Below, in pieces: positions 1 through 10,800 of a DNA stretch of 14,009 bases. The stretch lies in the NCBI GenBank assembly GCA_035530195.1, contig DATKVG010000153.1, forward strand, positions 1 to 14,009, given 5' to 3'. Position numbers and translations under genes: made by a program. Under the pieces are notes generated by a model. The model saw only the letters and a list, made by a program, of their open reading frames with translations, did not search any database and had not been told where the DNA came from. The stretch comes from JAPLKX01 sp035530195. Its GTDB lineage: Bacteria > Hydrogenedentota > Hydrogenedentia > Hydrogenedentales > SLHB01. Within the stretch, counting starts at the first letter, position 1; every line of letters starts with the position of its first letter.

Positions 1-52
1 GCAGGCGTCCCGCCTGCAATTGTGGTGCGGGCGTCCCGCCTGCAATTGTGGT
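1..52. repeat. Two tandem 26-bp palindrome-bearing repeat units
   Basis: Two consecutive 26-bp units (1-26 and 27-52) differ at one base (GCAGGCG versus GCGGGCG at the start). Each has a hairpin core, GCAGGCG-TCC-CGCCTGC in unit 1 (perfect 7-bp stem, 3-base loop), followed by AATTGTGGT. A truncated third start, GCAGGC, follows at 53. The same core and the ATTGTGGT tail recur at 13890-14009, so this is a dispersed intergenic repeat family. The unit may continue to the left of the window. Confidence 0.9.
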
Positions 53-62
53 GCAGGCTGTG

Positions 63-129
63 CAAGTGGCGTCCTCGCCGCTTCAGGTTTGCCCGCGGCA
101 TGACGCGGCAAGGACGCCGCGCCCACTTG
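63..129. repeat. Imperfect long inverted repeat
   Basis: The left arm at 63-81 (CAAGTGG then CGTCCTCGCCGC) matches the reverse complement of 105-129 except for a 6-base insertion (GCGCGG) in the right arm and one C/T difference. The arms are 23 bases apart and could fold into a long stem with a bulge. It is probably two opposed copies of a dispersed repeat, one with a small deletion. No function is evident. Confidence 0.75.
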
Positions 130-147
130 GTTGCTGGCAACGTTCCA

Positions 148-267
148 GCACGCGGTGGGGTCGCGCTCCCGCGCGACCGCGGTGGTGGTGGTGGTGGTGG
201 TCGCTCACGCACCCAAACCAGCTATTGGAAGCCACGGTCGAGCGGGAGCTCGACCCCACCGCGGTGC
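148..267. repeat. BIME-like pair of opposed palindromic elements
   Basis: An element of about 35 bp at 148-182 reappears in inverted orientation at 232-267 with few differences. Each copy has its own perfect 8-bp hairpin: GGTCGCGC/GCGCGACC with loop TCCC (159-178), and GGTCGAGC/GCTCGACC with loop GGGA (236-255). One stem base pair differs between copies (C164-G173 versus A241-T250) and pairing is kept in both, so the change is compensatory. The layout resembles enterobacterial REP pairs (BIMEs), though I see no sequence relation to those. It lies just upstream of the secA promoter. Confidence 0.8.
181..201. repeat. (GGT)7 trinucleotide microsatellite
   Basis: Seven uninterrupted GGT triplets lie between the two opposed palindromes. 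No plausible coding frame uses them. The run could vary in copy number by slippage. Confidence 0.95.
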
Positions 268-292
268 TACCCCAGTCACCTTTTGACTTCAT

Positions 293-322
293 TTGTCGGT
301 TTCGGGGCCGCTCTGCTAAAAT
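293..322 (+). promoter_or_regulatory. Candidate secA promoter with extended -10
   Basis: A -10 box TAAAAT (317-322, 5 of 6 matches to TATAAT) is preceded by an extended -10 TG at 314-315. A weak -35 TTGTCG (293-298) lies 18 bases upstream. The predicted start near 329 leaves a leader of about 80 bases before the secA GTG. The nine-base block TGCTAAAAT occurs identically at 11516-11524. A better -35-like TTGACT at 283 is spaced too far (28 bases) from this -10. Confidence 0.5.
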
Positions 323-408
323 TAACTAATGAATGTAATTGTGTGGGGTGCGCTTTGTTTCAGAGGCGGTGGAAGCGCGAGAACATTATCGAATAGAGGC
401 TTTTTTCT

Positions 409-3282
<2,874 letters not shown>

Positions 3283-4773
3283 TCCGGCGCGGGTTGCCGG
3301 CCGTCATCATCGGCTTTTGGATAGTGATGATGGCGGGGCTGGCATACCGGGAGGGCTACCTGCCATTCCTGGGCGGCCCGCGGCGCGCGCCTGCCCCGCG
3401 ATCTACCAAGCCGTCCGACACGTGGATGGGCATCTACACGGCGGGCGGATCACGCGTCGGTTTCGTCAACACCACCACGTTCCCCGACTCCCGCCAAAAC
3501 ACCGTCGGGATCACCACCAACATTACGTCCCAACTCGACGTCACCTTGCTGTCCATGCCGATGAGGATTTCGATAACGGGCTCGGCCTTCCTGCCAATGG
3601 AAAAGGGCATCGCCGATTTCAACTTCCAGGTCCGAAGCGGCGATCACACCATGCGCGTGGCCGGAGCCGTTAAGGAAGGCATGCTTAACGCCAGCGTGTT
3701 CACTGCCGGCGAGGAGATTCCGCTGCGGTTTCCGGTCGGCGACGACCTGTTCATCGCGGGCGGCATGGGCTCCGCAACCTTGAACGTGCCGGCACTGCGC
3801 GTCGGCGAGGAAGTCCTTGTCGACACGTTCGATCCCATGACGCTCTCGTCGGGCAAAGCGCGCGTGAAGTGCGTGGGCAAAGAGGTCCTCGAGATCCTGG
3901 GCGAGCGCGTGCGCACAAAAGTAATCGTGACGAACATCCAGGGGCTGACATCGAAGGCCTGGGTGACCGACGACGAGGAAGTCGTACGGGCGGAAACGCC
4001 GCTCGGGCTGTACCTCGAGAAAATCGCCCCGGAAGAGGCCCTGATGAGCGCCAAATCCGAAGGCGGCGCCCCGAGTGAAACCCAGGCAGGGGCCGACCTG
4101 ATCGAATCCGTGGCCGTCAAACCCGCGGGCAAGACGCCGATCCGGGGCGCGACTCGGATGACGGTGCGCCTCACCACCGCTGGGCCGCAGAGACCGCTGT
4201 CCGACGACGTCCAGACCGTCGAGGGAGAGCTGGTGACGATCGCCGCGCCCGCCGAACCCGCCGGCCCCGTTGCCATGCCCGAGGGGATGGATGAATTCCT
4301 CGGCAGCGACGCACTCATCCAGGCCGGCCACCCCCGAATCAAAGAAATGGCTGCCCAAATCGTCGCCGGCGAGACGGACCTCTGGCGCAAGGCCCGCAAA
4401 ATCCACGACTGGGTCTTTGAAAACATCGAGAAAGTGCCCGTGTTCAGCATCCCTTCCGCCCTCGAAACCCTCGATACCCGCGAAGGCGACTGCAACGAGC
4501 ACGCCGTACTCTACACGGCGCTGGCGCGGGCGGCAGGCGTCCCGGCCCGGGTGGCGTGCGGGCTGGTGTGGAGCGACGAGTTGCAAGGCTTCTATTATCA
4601 CGCGTGGCCGGAGGTGTGGGCGGCCAAATGGGTGTGGGTCGACCCCACGTTCGGCCAGCCCGTGGCTGACGCCACCCACATCAAACTGATCAGCGGCAGC
4701 ATCGAACAGTGGCCGCAACTCGCCGCCTACATCGGCCAGTTGCAACTCGAAGTGGTCGAGGTGGAGTGATTCA

Positions 4774-4808
4774 ATTGCAGATTGCGGATTTCGGATTTCG
4801 GATTGAAA
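4774..4808. repeat. 7-bp tandem array, five units (ATTGCGG-like)
   Basis: Five consecutive 7-bp units: ATTGCAG, ATTGCGG, ATTTCGG, ATTTCGG, ATTGAAA. They begin 4 bases after the stop of the transglutaminase-like gene. The run reads as IADFGFRIE on the + strand and SEIRNPQSAI on the - strand. These peptides recur as spurious ORFs in many environmental bacterial genomes, which from memory marks a widely dispersed intergenic repeat class. Confidence 0.85.
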
Positions 4809-4828
4809 AGCCACCATCATTCAAGTCG

Positions 4829-4873
4829 GTCCACTGTGTCCACCATGTCCACTGTGTCCACAATGTCCACTCT
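4829..4873. repeat. 9-bp tandem array, five units (GTCCACNNT)
   Basis: Five 9-bp units start at 4829, 4838, 4847, 4856 and 4865. GTCCAC and the final T are invariant, while positions 7-8 vary (TG, CA, TG, AA, TC). The array ends 17 bases before the ATG of the ABC ATPase, and the ATPase Shine-Dalgarno GGAG (4876-4879) follows immediately. With the 7-bp array it fills most of the 121-bp spacer. Confidence 0.9.
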
Positions 4874-4890
4874 ACGGAGTTCATGTCTGA

Positions 4891-5619
4891 ATGATTCGCA
4901 CGGAAAACCTCTCCAAGAAGTTCGGCGACACCCACGCGGTCGAGAACCTGAACCTGCAAATCGAGGCGGGCGAGTTCTTTTGTTTCCTCGGCCCGAACGG
5001 CGCCGGTAAGACCACCACGATCAAAATGCTGACGGGCCTGCTCCATCCGACCGGCGGGCGCGCCCTGCTGGGCGGCCACGACATCCAGCAGCAGCCGATC
5101 GAGGCTAAGAAAATCATCGGCTACGTGCCCGACAGCCCGTTCCTCTACGAAAAACTGACGGGCCGCGAGTTCATGCGGTTCGTTGCGGGCCTTTACAGGA
5201 TGCCGGAAAACGGCTACATGGAAAACACGGCGCGGTTGCTTGAAATGTTCGAGATCCACACCGTCGCCGACCAGTTGATCGAAGATTACAGCCACGGGAT
5301 GCGACAGAAACTGTCGTTCGCGTCGTGTTTCCTGCACGAGCCGAAGATCGTCATCGTCGACGAACCCTGGGTGGGCCTTGACCCGAAAAACATCCGGTTC
5401 GTAAAAAATTTCCTGCGGCAGAAGACGCGCGAAGGCGTGACGGTGTTCATGTCGACGCACACGCTCAGCATCGCCCAGGAAATCGCCGACCGAATCGGCA
5501 TCATCCACAACGGCCGGCTCCTCCACATGGGCACGGTCCCGCAGATCATGTCGCTGGCGGAAAAACCCGGCTCGCTCGAGGACGTGTTCCTCGAACTGAC
5601 TCAGGACAATGACGCATGA
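4891..5619 (+). CDS. ABC transporter ATP-binding protein (ABC-2 exporter type)
   Basis: This is a cytoplasmic ATPase that powers the permease encoded immediately downstream. The 242 residues form a single ABC nucleotide-binding domain: Walker A GPNGAGKTT (34-42), signature YSHGMRQK (133-140, the SxGMxQ variant usual in ABC-2 exporters), Walker B IVIVDEP with Asp157/Glu158, D-loop GLDP and H-loop His190 (STH). Length is normal for the subfamily. The ATG at 4891 follows GGAG (4876-4879) by 11 bases. The stop overlaps the permease start (ATGA, 5616-5619), indicating translational coupling. Exporters of this type move drugs, lipids, antibiotics or peptides; nothing here fixes the substrate. The linked transglutaminase-like gene suggests an envelope role. 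Confidence 0.95.
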   Translation: MIRTENLSKKFGDTHAVENLNLQIEAGEFFCFLGPNGAGKTTTIKMLTGLLHPTGGRALLGGHDIQQQPIEAKKIIGYVPDSPFLYEKLTGREFMRFVAGLYRMPENGYMENTARLLEMFEIHTVADQLIEDYSHGMRQKLSFASCFLHEPKIVIVDEPWVGLDPKNIRFVKNFLRQKTREGVTVFMSTHTLSIAQEIADRIGIIHNGRLLHMGTVPQIMSLAEKPGSLEDVFLELTQDNDA

Positions 5620-7292
5620 ACCAGGTCGGCGTCATCATGCGCGCCAAACTGCTGATGGCGGGCCACGCCATCGCGTCCGTGCGCCACGAATCCAAGCTGA
5701 AGGTGGGCGTGATCGGGATATCGGTCGTGGCGTTGTGGGTGGGAGCGCTGCTGCTGTTCCTCGAAGGGCTCGACTGGCTGACGCGGTTCGGCGGCGGCAT
5801 AGGCTCGATTATCGTGGTGCGGATGCTCGGCGTGCTGGGCATGGTCGTGTTCTTCATGCTGATCTTCTCGAACGTGCTGGTGTCGTTCTCGACGCTGTAC
5901 CGGTCCCGCGAAGTCAACTACCTGGTGCAGGCGCCCATGTCGTTCCGGTCGTTTTTCCTGGCGCGGTTTGTCGAGTGCGTGGCGTTCAGCTCGTGGGCGT
6001 TTGCGTTTATCGGCTCGCCCGTCATCATCGCGTTCGGCATCACCAACGACGCGCCCCCGGGCTTCTACCTGGCCAGCCTGCTGTACTTCCTGCCGTTCGT
6101 GGTGATTCCGTCGGCGCTCGGCGCGATGATCACGCTCGTGCTCGCCCGCATATTCCCCAGGCTCAAAATGCGCACCATGGCCCTGTTCGGCTGCTTCGTG
6201 ATCCTCATGTTTTTCGTCTACTGGCAGCGGTCGTTCGACGCCGCCCAGATTTCCGAAGACAGCCTGCTGCCGGCCATCCTCGATGTCACCGCACAGACCC
6301 AGTCGGCCCTGCTGCCCAGCCACTGGGCAGCCCGCGGCATGCTCGCCGCGTCCGACGGCGAATACCGCGAGGCCCTGTTCAGTTTCGGCCTGCTGGCCAG
6401 CAACGCCCTCATGGTGCTGTGGCTCGCCGCCAACCTCGCCGGCCGGATCTTCTACCCCGGCTGGTCAGGCCTCGCCGGCCAGGACCGGACGCGCATCCGG
6501 CTCCCGGGCCGCGGCATTCTTGGCCGGCTCGACGGGCTGCTGGCGCACGTGCCCAACCCCGTGCGGGCGCTCGTCGTCAAAGACGTGAAACTGTTCTGGC
6601 GCGACCCGGCCCAGTGGTCGCAGTTCGTGATTTTCTTCGGCATCATGGCGCTGTACATCGCCAACCTCCGCAACGCTCGAGGCCAGCTCCAGCAGGAGTT
6701 CTGGCGAAGCTGGATTGCGTGCCTGAACATCGGCGCGTGCACGCTCATCCTCGCCACGCTCACCAGCCGGTTCGTGTTCCCGCTCGTGAGCCTCGAAGGC
6801 AGGCGGTTCTGGATCCTCGGTCTCGCCCCGCTGTCGTTCCACAGGCTGGTATGGCAGAAATTCTGGCTCAGCGTGGCTACCACGTCGGTGTTCACGGTGG
6901 GGTTGGCGGTGCTGTCCGCGTACATTCTGCGCCTCGAATTGGTGTATTTTGCGCTTTCGGTATACAGCGTGCTCATCACCAACTTCGGCCTCGCCGGGCT
7001 GGCGGTCGGGCTCGGAACCCTGTTCCCCAACTTCCAGGAAGACAACCCCGCCCGGATCGTCTCCGGCATGGGCGGCACGCTCAACTTCATTCTCAGCGTC
7101 GGCTACATCGGATTCGTCGTCGGCGCGCAGACACTCATCCTCCAGTGGCGCGTGCTGAACCTGTTCCGCAGCGAACAGGCATTTTACGTGGCCCTGGGGT
7201 GCGTTGTAGCGTTTGTGACGGCACTCAGCGTCGTCAGCACAATCGTTCCCATGCGGCTCGGCCTGAAAAACCTCAGGCTCATGGAATTTTAA
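5616..7292 (+). CDS. ABC-2 type exporter permease, about 12 TM segments
   Basis: This 558-residue integral membrane protein is the likely membrane partner of the ATPase it overlaps by 4 bases. Hydrophobic segments lie near residues 30-49, 62-91, 118-140, 148-178, 186-202, 255-275, 333-350, 366-388, 416-438, 443-469, 488-508 and 523-546. This gives two halves of roughly six, separated by a polar, basic loop (about 281-332). The block FSNVLVSFSTLYRSREVNYL (84-103) followed by APMSFRSFFLARF resembles large single-chain ABC-2 permeases whose first cytosolic loop contacts the ATPase. VKDVKLFWRDPAQWSQF (321-337) is a second such cytosolic element. A single fused permease of this size could act without a second subunit. 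Family-level assignment is reasonable, substrate unknown. Confidence 0.88.
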   Translation: MNQVGVIMRAKLLMAGHAIASVRHESKLKVGVIGISVVALWVGALLLFLEGLDWLTRFGGGIGSIIVVRMLGVLGMVVFFMLIFSNVLVSFSTLYRSREVNYLVQAPMSFRSFFLARFVECVAFSSWAFAFIGSPVIIAFGITNDAPPGFYLASLLYFLPFVVIPSALGAMITLVLARIFPRLKMRTMALFGCFVILMFFVYWQRSFDAAQISEDSLLPAILDVTAQTQSALLPSHWAARGMLAASDGEYREALFSFGLLASNALMVLWLAANLAGRIFYPGWSGLAGQDRTRIRLPGRGILGRLDGLLAHVPNPVRALVVKDVKLFWRDPAQWSQFVIFFGIMALYIANLRNARGQLQQEFWRSWIACLNIGACTLILATLTSRFVFPLVSLEGRRFWILGLAPLSFHRLVWQKFWLSVATTSVFTVGLAVLSAYILRLELVYFALSVYSVLITNFGLAGLAVGLGTLFPNFQEDNPARIVSGMGGTLNFILSVGYIGFVVGAQTLILQWRVLNLFRSEQAFYVALGCVVAFVTALSVVSTIVPMRLGLKNLRLMEF

Positions 7293-7293
7293 A

Positions 7294-7335
7294 AGATCCG
7301 TCGGATCCGTCCGATCTGACCGATCCGACGGATCT
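7294..7335. terminator. Perfect 14-bp inverted repeat after the ABC operon, possible transcription barrier
   Basis: AGATCCGTCGGATC (7294-7307) and GATCCGACGGATCT (7322-7335) are exact reverse complements with a 14-base loop. The hairpin begins 2 bases after the permease stop codon. It lacks a following T-run, so a classical rho-independent terminator is not supported. It may stabilise the 3' end or simply result from the 9-bp repeat sequence it is built from. Confidence 0.4.
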
Positions 7336-7339
7336 CCGA
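7295..7339. repeat. 9-bp tandem array, five units (GATCCGNCN-like)
   Basis: Five 9-bp units: GATCCGTCG, GATCCGTCC, GATCTGACC, GATCCGACG, GATCTCCGA. It has the same unit length and copy number as the array at 4829-4873 but an unrelated unit sequence. It also sits in a spacer directly before a Shine-Dalgarno (AAAGG, 7343-7347). Confidence 0.88.
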
Positions 7340-7355
7340 AAGAAAGGTTTCTACC

Positions 7356-7754
7356 ATGGAAAAGTTCACCGTCCGCACCACCGCCCACGCCCAGTTCGTC
7401 AACATCGACCGCGAAATCAACCGCATCATCGACCACTCCGGCGCCCTCGAGGGCGTGTGCCGGGTGTTTGTACCCCACACCACCGCCGGAATCACTATCA
7501 ACGAAAACGCCGACCCCGACGTGGTCCGCGACATCCTGGCGTCCCTCGACCGGCTCGTACCCTGGAACGATAACTACGCCCACACCGAAGGCAACAGCGC
7601 CGCCCACATCAAAGCCTCAATCATGGGGTTCAGCCAGGCCGTGTTTATCCAAAACGGCGCTATGGCCTTGGGAACCTGGCAGTCGGTCTTTTTCTGCGAG
7701 TTTGACGGCCCCCGCAACCGTCAGGTGTGGATAGAGATCACCGCGGCCGGCTAA
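7356..7754 (+). CDS. yjbQ: YjbQ family protein (UPF0047, secondary thiamine-phosphate synthase type)
   Basis: This small soluble protein of 132 residues has the full-length UPF0047/YjbQ fold. Conserved blocks are HTTAGITINENADPDV (41-56), HTEGNSAAHIKASIMG (76-91), GTWQ (106-109) and EFDGPRNRQVW (115-125). The conserved His/Glu/Asp/Asn residues (His41, Glu50, Asn51, Asp53, His76, His84) probably form the active or metal site. E. coli YjbQ has weak thiamine-phosphate synthase activity and can rescue thiE mutants; its physiological reaction is not settled. The ATG at 7356 is preceded by AAAGG (7343-7347) at 8 bases. No other thiamine gene and no TPP riboswitch is visible nearby, so a true thiamine role is not supported by context. 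It may be read through from the ABC operon or have its own start. Confidence 0.93.
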   Translation: MEKFTVRTTAHAQFVNIDREINRIIDHSGALEGVCRVFVPHTTAGITINENADPDVVRDILASLDRLVPWNDNYAHTEGNSAAHIKASIMGFSQAVFIQNGAMALGTWQSVFFCEFDGPRNRQVWIEITAAG

Positions 7755-7767
7755 CGGTCAGGTACTG

Positions 7768-7800
7768 CTCTCCGCGTTTTTTACGGTTGACCTCGGAGAG
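7768..7800 (+). terminator. Weak hairpin downstream of yjbQ
   Basis: CTCTCCG (7768-7774) pairs exactly with CGGAGAG (7794-7800) across a 19-base loop containing six T's. There is no T-run after the stem, so termination is doubtful. The -35 box of the next promoter (7787-7792) lies in the loop. Confidence 0.3.
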
Positions 7801-7815
7801 TGGGATCATTAAAAT
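7787..7815 (+). promoter_or_regulatory. Sigma70-like promoter of the multidomain Ntn-hydrolase gene
   Basis: TTGACC (7787-7792, 5 of 6 to TTGACA), an exact 17-base spacer, then TAAAAT (7810-7815, 5 of 6 to TATAAT). The predicted start near 7822 leaves a leader of about 70 bases before the ATG at 7894. It is among the best promoter matches in the window, so the downstream gene is probably its own transcription unit. Confidence 0.7.
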
Positions 7816-7893
7816 GACAAGGTGGCTCAGGTAGTTACTCGCGTCGAACGACTCTGGGATTAGGCTCGTCGGCATCTAAGAAAGGGATGTTCC

Positions 7894-10800
7894 ATGTCAC
7901 GTTTTGCCCGCTTCTGTATTGTTGTAACCCTTGTGTTAACAATATGTTCCGGGGCGCTGGCCCAAGTCGGCGGTTACGGTTCCAAAACCACGGTCGGCGA
8001 GGGCAGCGATGCCATTACGCTGGTGCGCCTCGGCGGTACCCGATACCAGATGGGGTATTGGTACGGCTATCTCCTGGCGGACCAGATTGCAGCATGCGCG
8101 GCCGCTTTTGACGGCGCCTATACGGAGCCGCAGTTTGCCGATGCCACGGCCGCAATGTGGAACTCGGACTATTTCGACACGGCCGCCTACGAGTCCGAAT
8201 TGAACGGCATCGCCGACGGATGCGCCGCGAACAGCCATTCCGAAATCACGTTTGAGAAACTACGACGCCTCCAGTTGATTCCCGACATGTCCGAGGCGGG
8301 CTGCGGCCTGTTTGCCCTGTGGGGCAACGCCACCAAGGACGGCCATCTTTATCAACTGCGCAACCTGGACTGGTCGATGGACACCGGCGCCCAGGACTAT
8401 CCCGTGGTCGCCATTTATTCGCCCGTCGACGGCAACCGCCACGCCGTCATCGGATTTGCCGGCATGATCGGCGGAGCGGTCGGCGGAATTGGCGACAAAG
8501 GCATCGCGCTCAGCGAGATCATGGGCGGGTTCGGCGATGCCGAAGGGACTCCGCCCATCCCGTTCTCCGGAGTGCCGTTCACCTTCCTGCTGCGCGATTG
8601 CATCTACCACGACACCACGTTGCAGCAGGCCTTGAACCGAATCAACACCGCTACCCGCACCAACGAGTACCACTACTGCATCAGCGGAAAAGACGCCGAA
8701 GGCAACGACGACGCCCGCCTGCTCTTCACGAGCAACACCCGCTTTGACGAGTTTGGCGGTGGCGACGAAGTGGTCCACCCAAATCTCCTTTTTGACCCCA
8801 CCCCGTTCTACGCGCCCCTGGCAGATGCCGTGTACTGGAAACGGCATGACGGCGGCGCCTATGCCATGGGCGGACCCGAAGACGACCGGAAAGGCAACCA
8901 GACCCTGTATGCCGCCATCAATGCCCGGTACGGGAACATCGACGCGGCCGCCGCCATCGAGATCGCCCGCGCCGACGGCGTCAGCGGCACTGTCGTCAGC
9001 ATCGTATACGACACCACAGACCTCAAATTCTGGGTCGCCTACGCAGACGGCCCCACCGACCCCGCAACCAACCAGAACTACGTCGAGTTCGACCTCACAC
9101 CCCCCGCAACCGCTTACAGTCTCGGTACCCCCACCGATCTGCTTGATGCCGAATTCTATGCCGGCGAGCCGGTAGACGGTTCAAACGTAGCCGGCCGCGA
9201 GGCATTTTGGGGCCGCACCTCCAATGACGGCGAGACCGTCGCCTTCTTCGCCATAAATCGAGACACGCGCGACTTGGCCGTTTTCCTCGTCGACGTCGGC
9301 GACCCGGACAGTTGGCGCCGTCTCACCGTGGACCTGCCCGTCACGCCCAGCGCCCCCATCTACTGGACCCCGGATGATCTGTACCTTATCGTCGGCAACT
9401 ACAGGGTCGCCTTGGCGGATGGGCAACTGCTACCCCACAGCATACATGGATACACCACGAACGACTCGAGCATCACCAAGCTGCCCACGGACAACTGGCT
9501 CATCTCCTACGCCCCTTCTGGAATGGCAAACGCTGACCTCGTCGCACTCCCCATTTGGAGTGACGGACAGGCGGATCCCGCGCGGCAACCTGTAATCTTG
9601 ACCAATCTGCTCTCCAGTGGAATTCGCTGCGACTGGCCGTTCATTGCCGCCGATGGCAGCAAAATCGCCTTTGTCCACTATGCCGGAGGCGAGCCGGGAT
9701 GGGCTGATTTCGGCGACATTTATGTTTTGAAAAACGTCCCAAGCATTATTGCCGCACCAAAAGTGCCCGACACACTACTTTCCTCCATGGCGCCCTCGTC
9801 TCTGATCAACTCGAATATCATCCCCATACACACAACCGAAAGCGACAACTTCACCCACATTCCCTCGTTTTCACAGGATCTCAGCCTCGTCTTCTTTACC
9901 GAAGACCGGAACAATGTCCATCGCGATCAGGATTTCTTCAATACCATCGTCCAGGCGGATTTCGACATTGTGATCGCCAACGCCGACGGATCGGGTGAGG
10001 AAGTCCGTTTCGCCCAACCGGGAAATCAGATCATCGCTGGCGTCACGCCAGGCGGAACCCGGGTGTTGTACATGGCCGATGTGGCCGGTGCCATGCATCT
10101 CTATATCACCACGCTCGACATCGCCACCACGGTTGTCGGAGCGCCGTATGGCGCACCCGCCAACAACGACGTGATCACCACGTCGCCCCAGCAGGCTACC
10201 GACGCAAGCGGTACCGTCGTGGATATACCCACCGGCGTCACCATCGATTTCCCACCCGGCGAGCCCCAGCAAATCCAGATAACCACCCCCGTTGAACTCA
10301 CCGAGATCCCCGTCCTGCCCGGCGTCGAGGCTATTCCCGTCGTACGCGAGTTCGGCCCCGACGGCACAAATTTCGACCCGCCCATCACCGTCACCATAAG
10401 CTACACCGACGCGGAGGTCGAGGGGTTTGACGAAATCAACCTCAAGGTCTTCACGTACAACAGCGTGTCCGGCATTTACGACATCGAGGTTACCACCATC
10501 ACCAACCGGGACCTCGTCAACAACACCATCTCGTTCACCGTGGCCCATTTCTCGAAGTTCGGGCTGGCCGCCGAAATCGACACCGACGCCGACGGAACCC
10601 CCGACGTTGATGATCTCGATGACGACAACGATGGCGTCCTGGACGTAGAAGACCCGTATCCGCTGGATACCGACAACGACGGGATCGACAATGAAGACGA
10701 CCCGGACGACGACAGCGACGGCATCCCGGATGGCGACGATACCTATCCGCTGGATACCGACAACGACGGACTGGATAACGCGGCGGACTCCGATGACGAC

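Noticed and set aside
22..396. Small open frames in the leader before secA, one with a poly-Gly or His run
   Set aside because: The runs come from the (GGT)7 microsatellite and palindromic repeats; there is no ribosome site or family match.
3450..4820. - strand open frame of 456 codons opposite the transglutaminase-like gene
   Set aside because: The opposite strand has the catalytic triad and conserved domain; this frame starts within the repeat spacer and has low-information composition.
4809..4890. Separate promoter for the ABC genes
   Set aside because: No -35/-10 pair with proper spacing was found; the sequence is dominated by GTCCAC repeats.
7293..7355. TPP riboswitch before yjbQ
   Set aside because: The spacer is a 9-bp tandem array with none of the conserved THI-box elements, and it is too short for the fold.
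5609..7573. + strand open frame of 654 codons overlapping the permease
   Set aside because: It is an Arg/Pro/His-rich alternative frame over the permease and runs through the repeat spacer into yjbQ; the permease frame has coherent TM segments.
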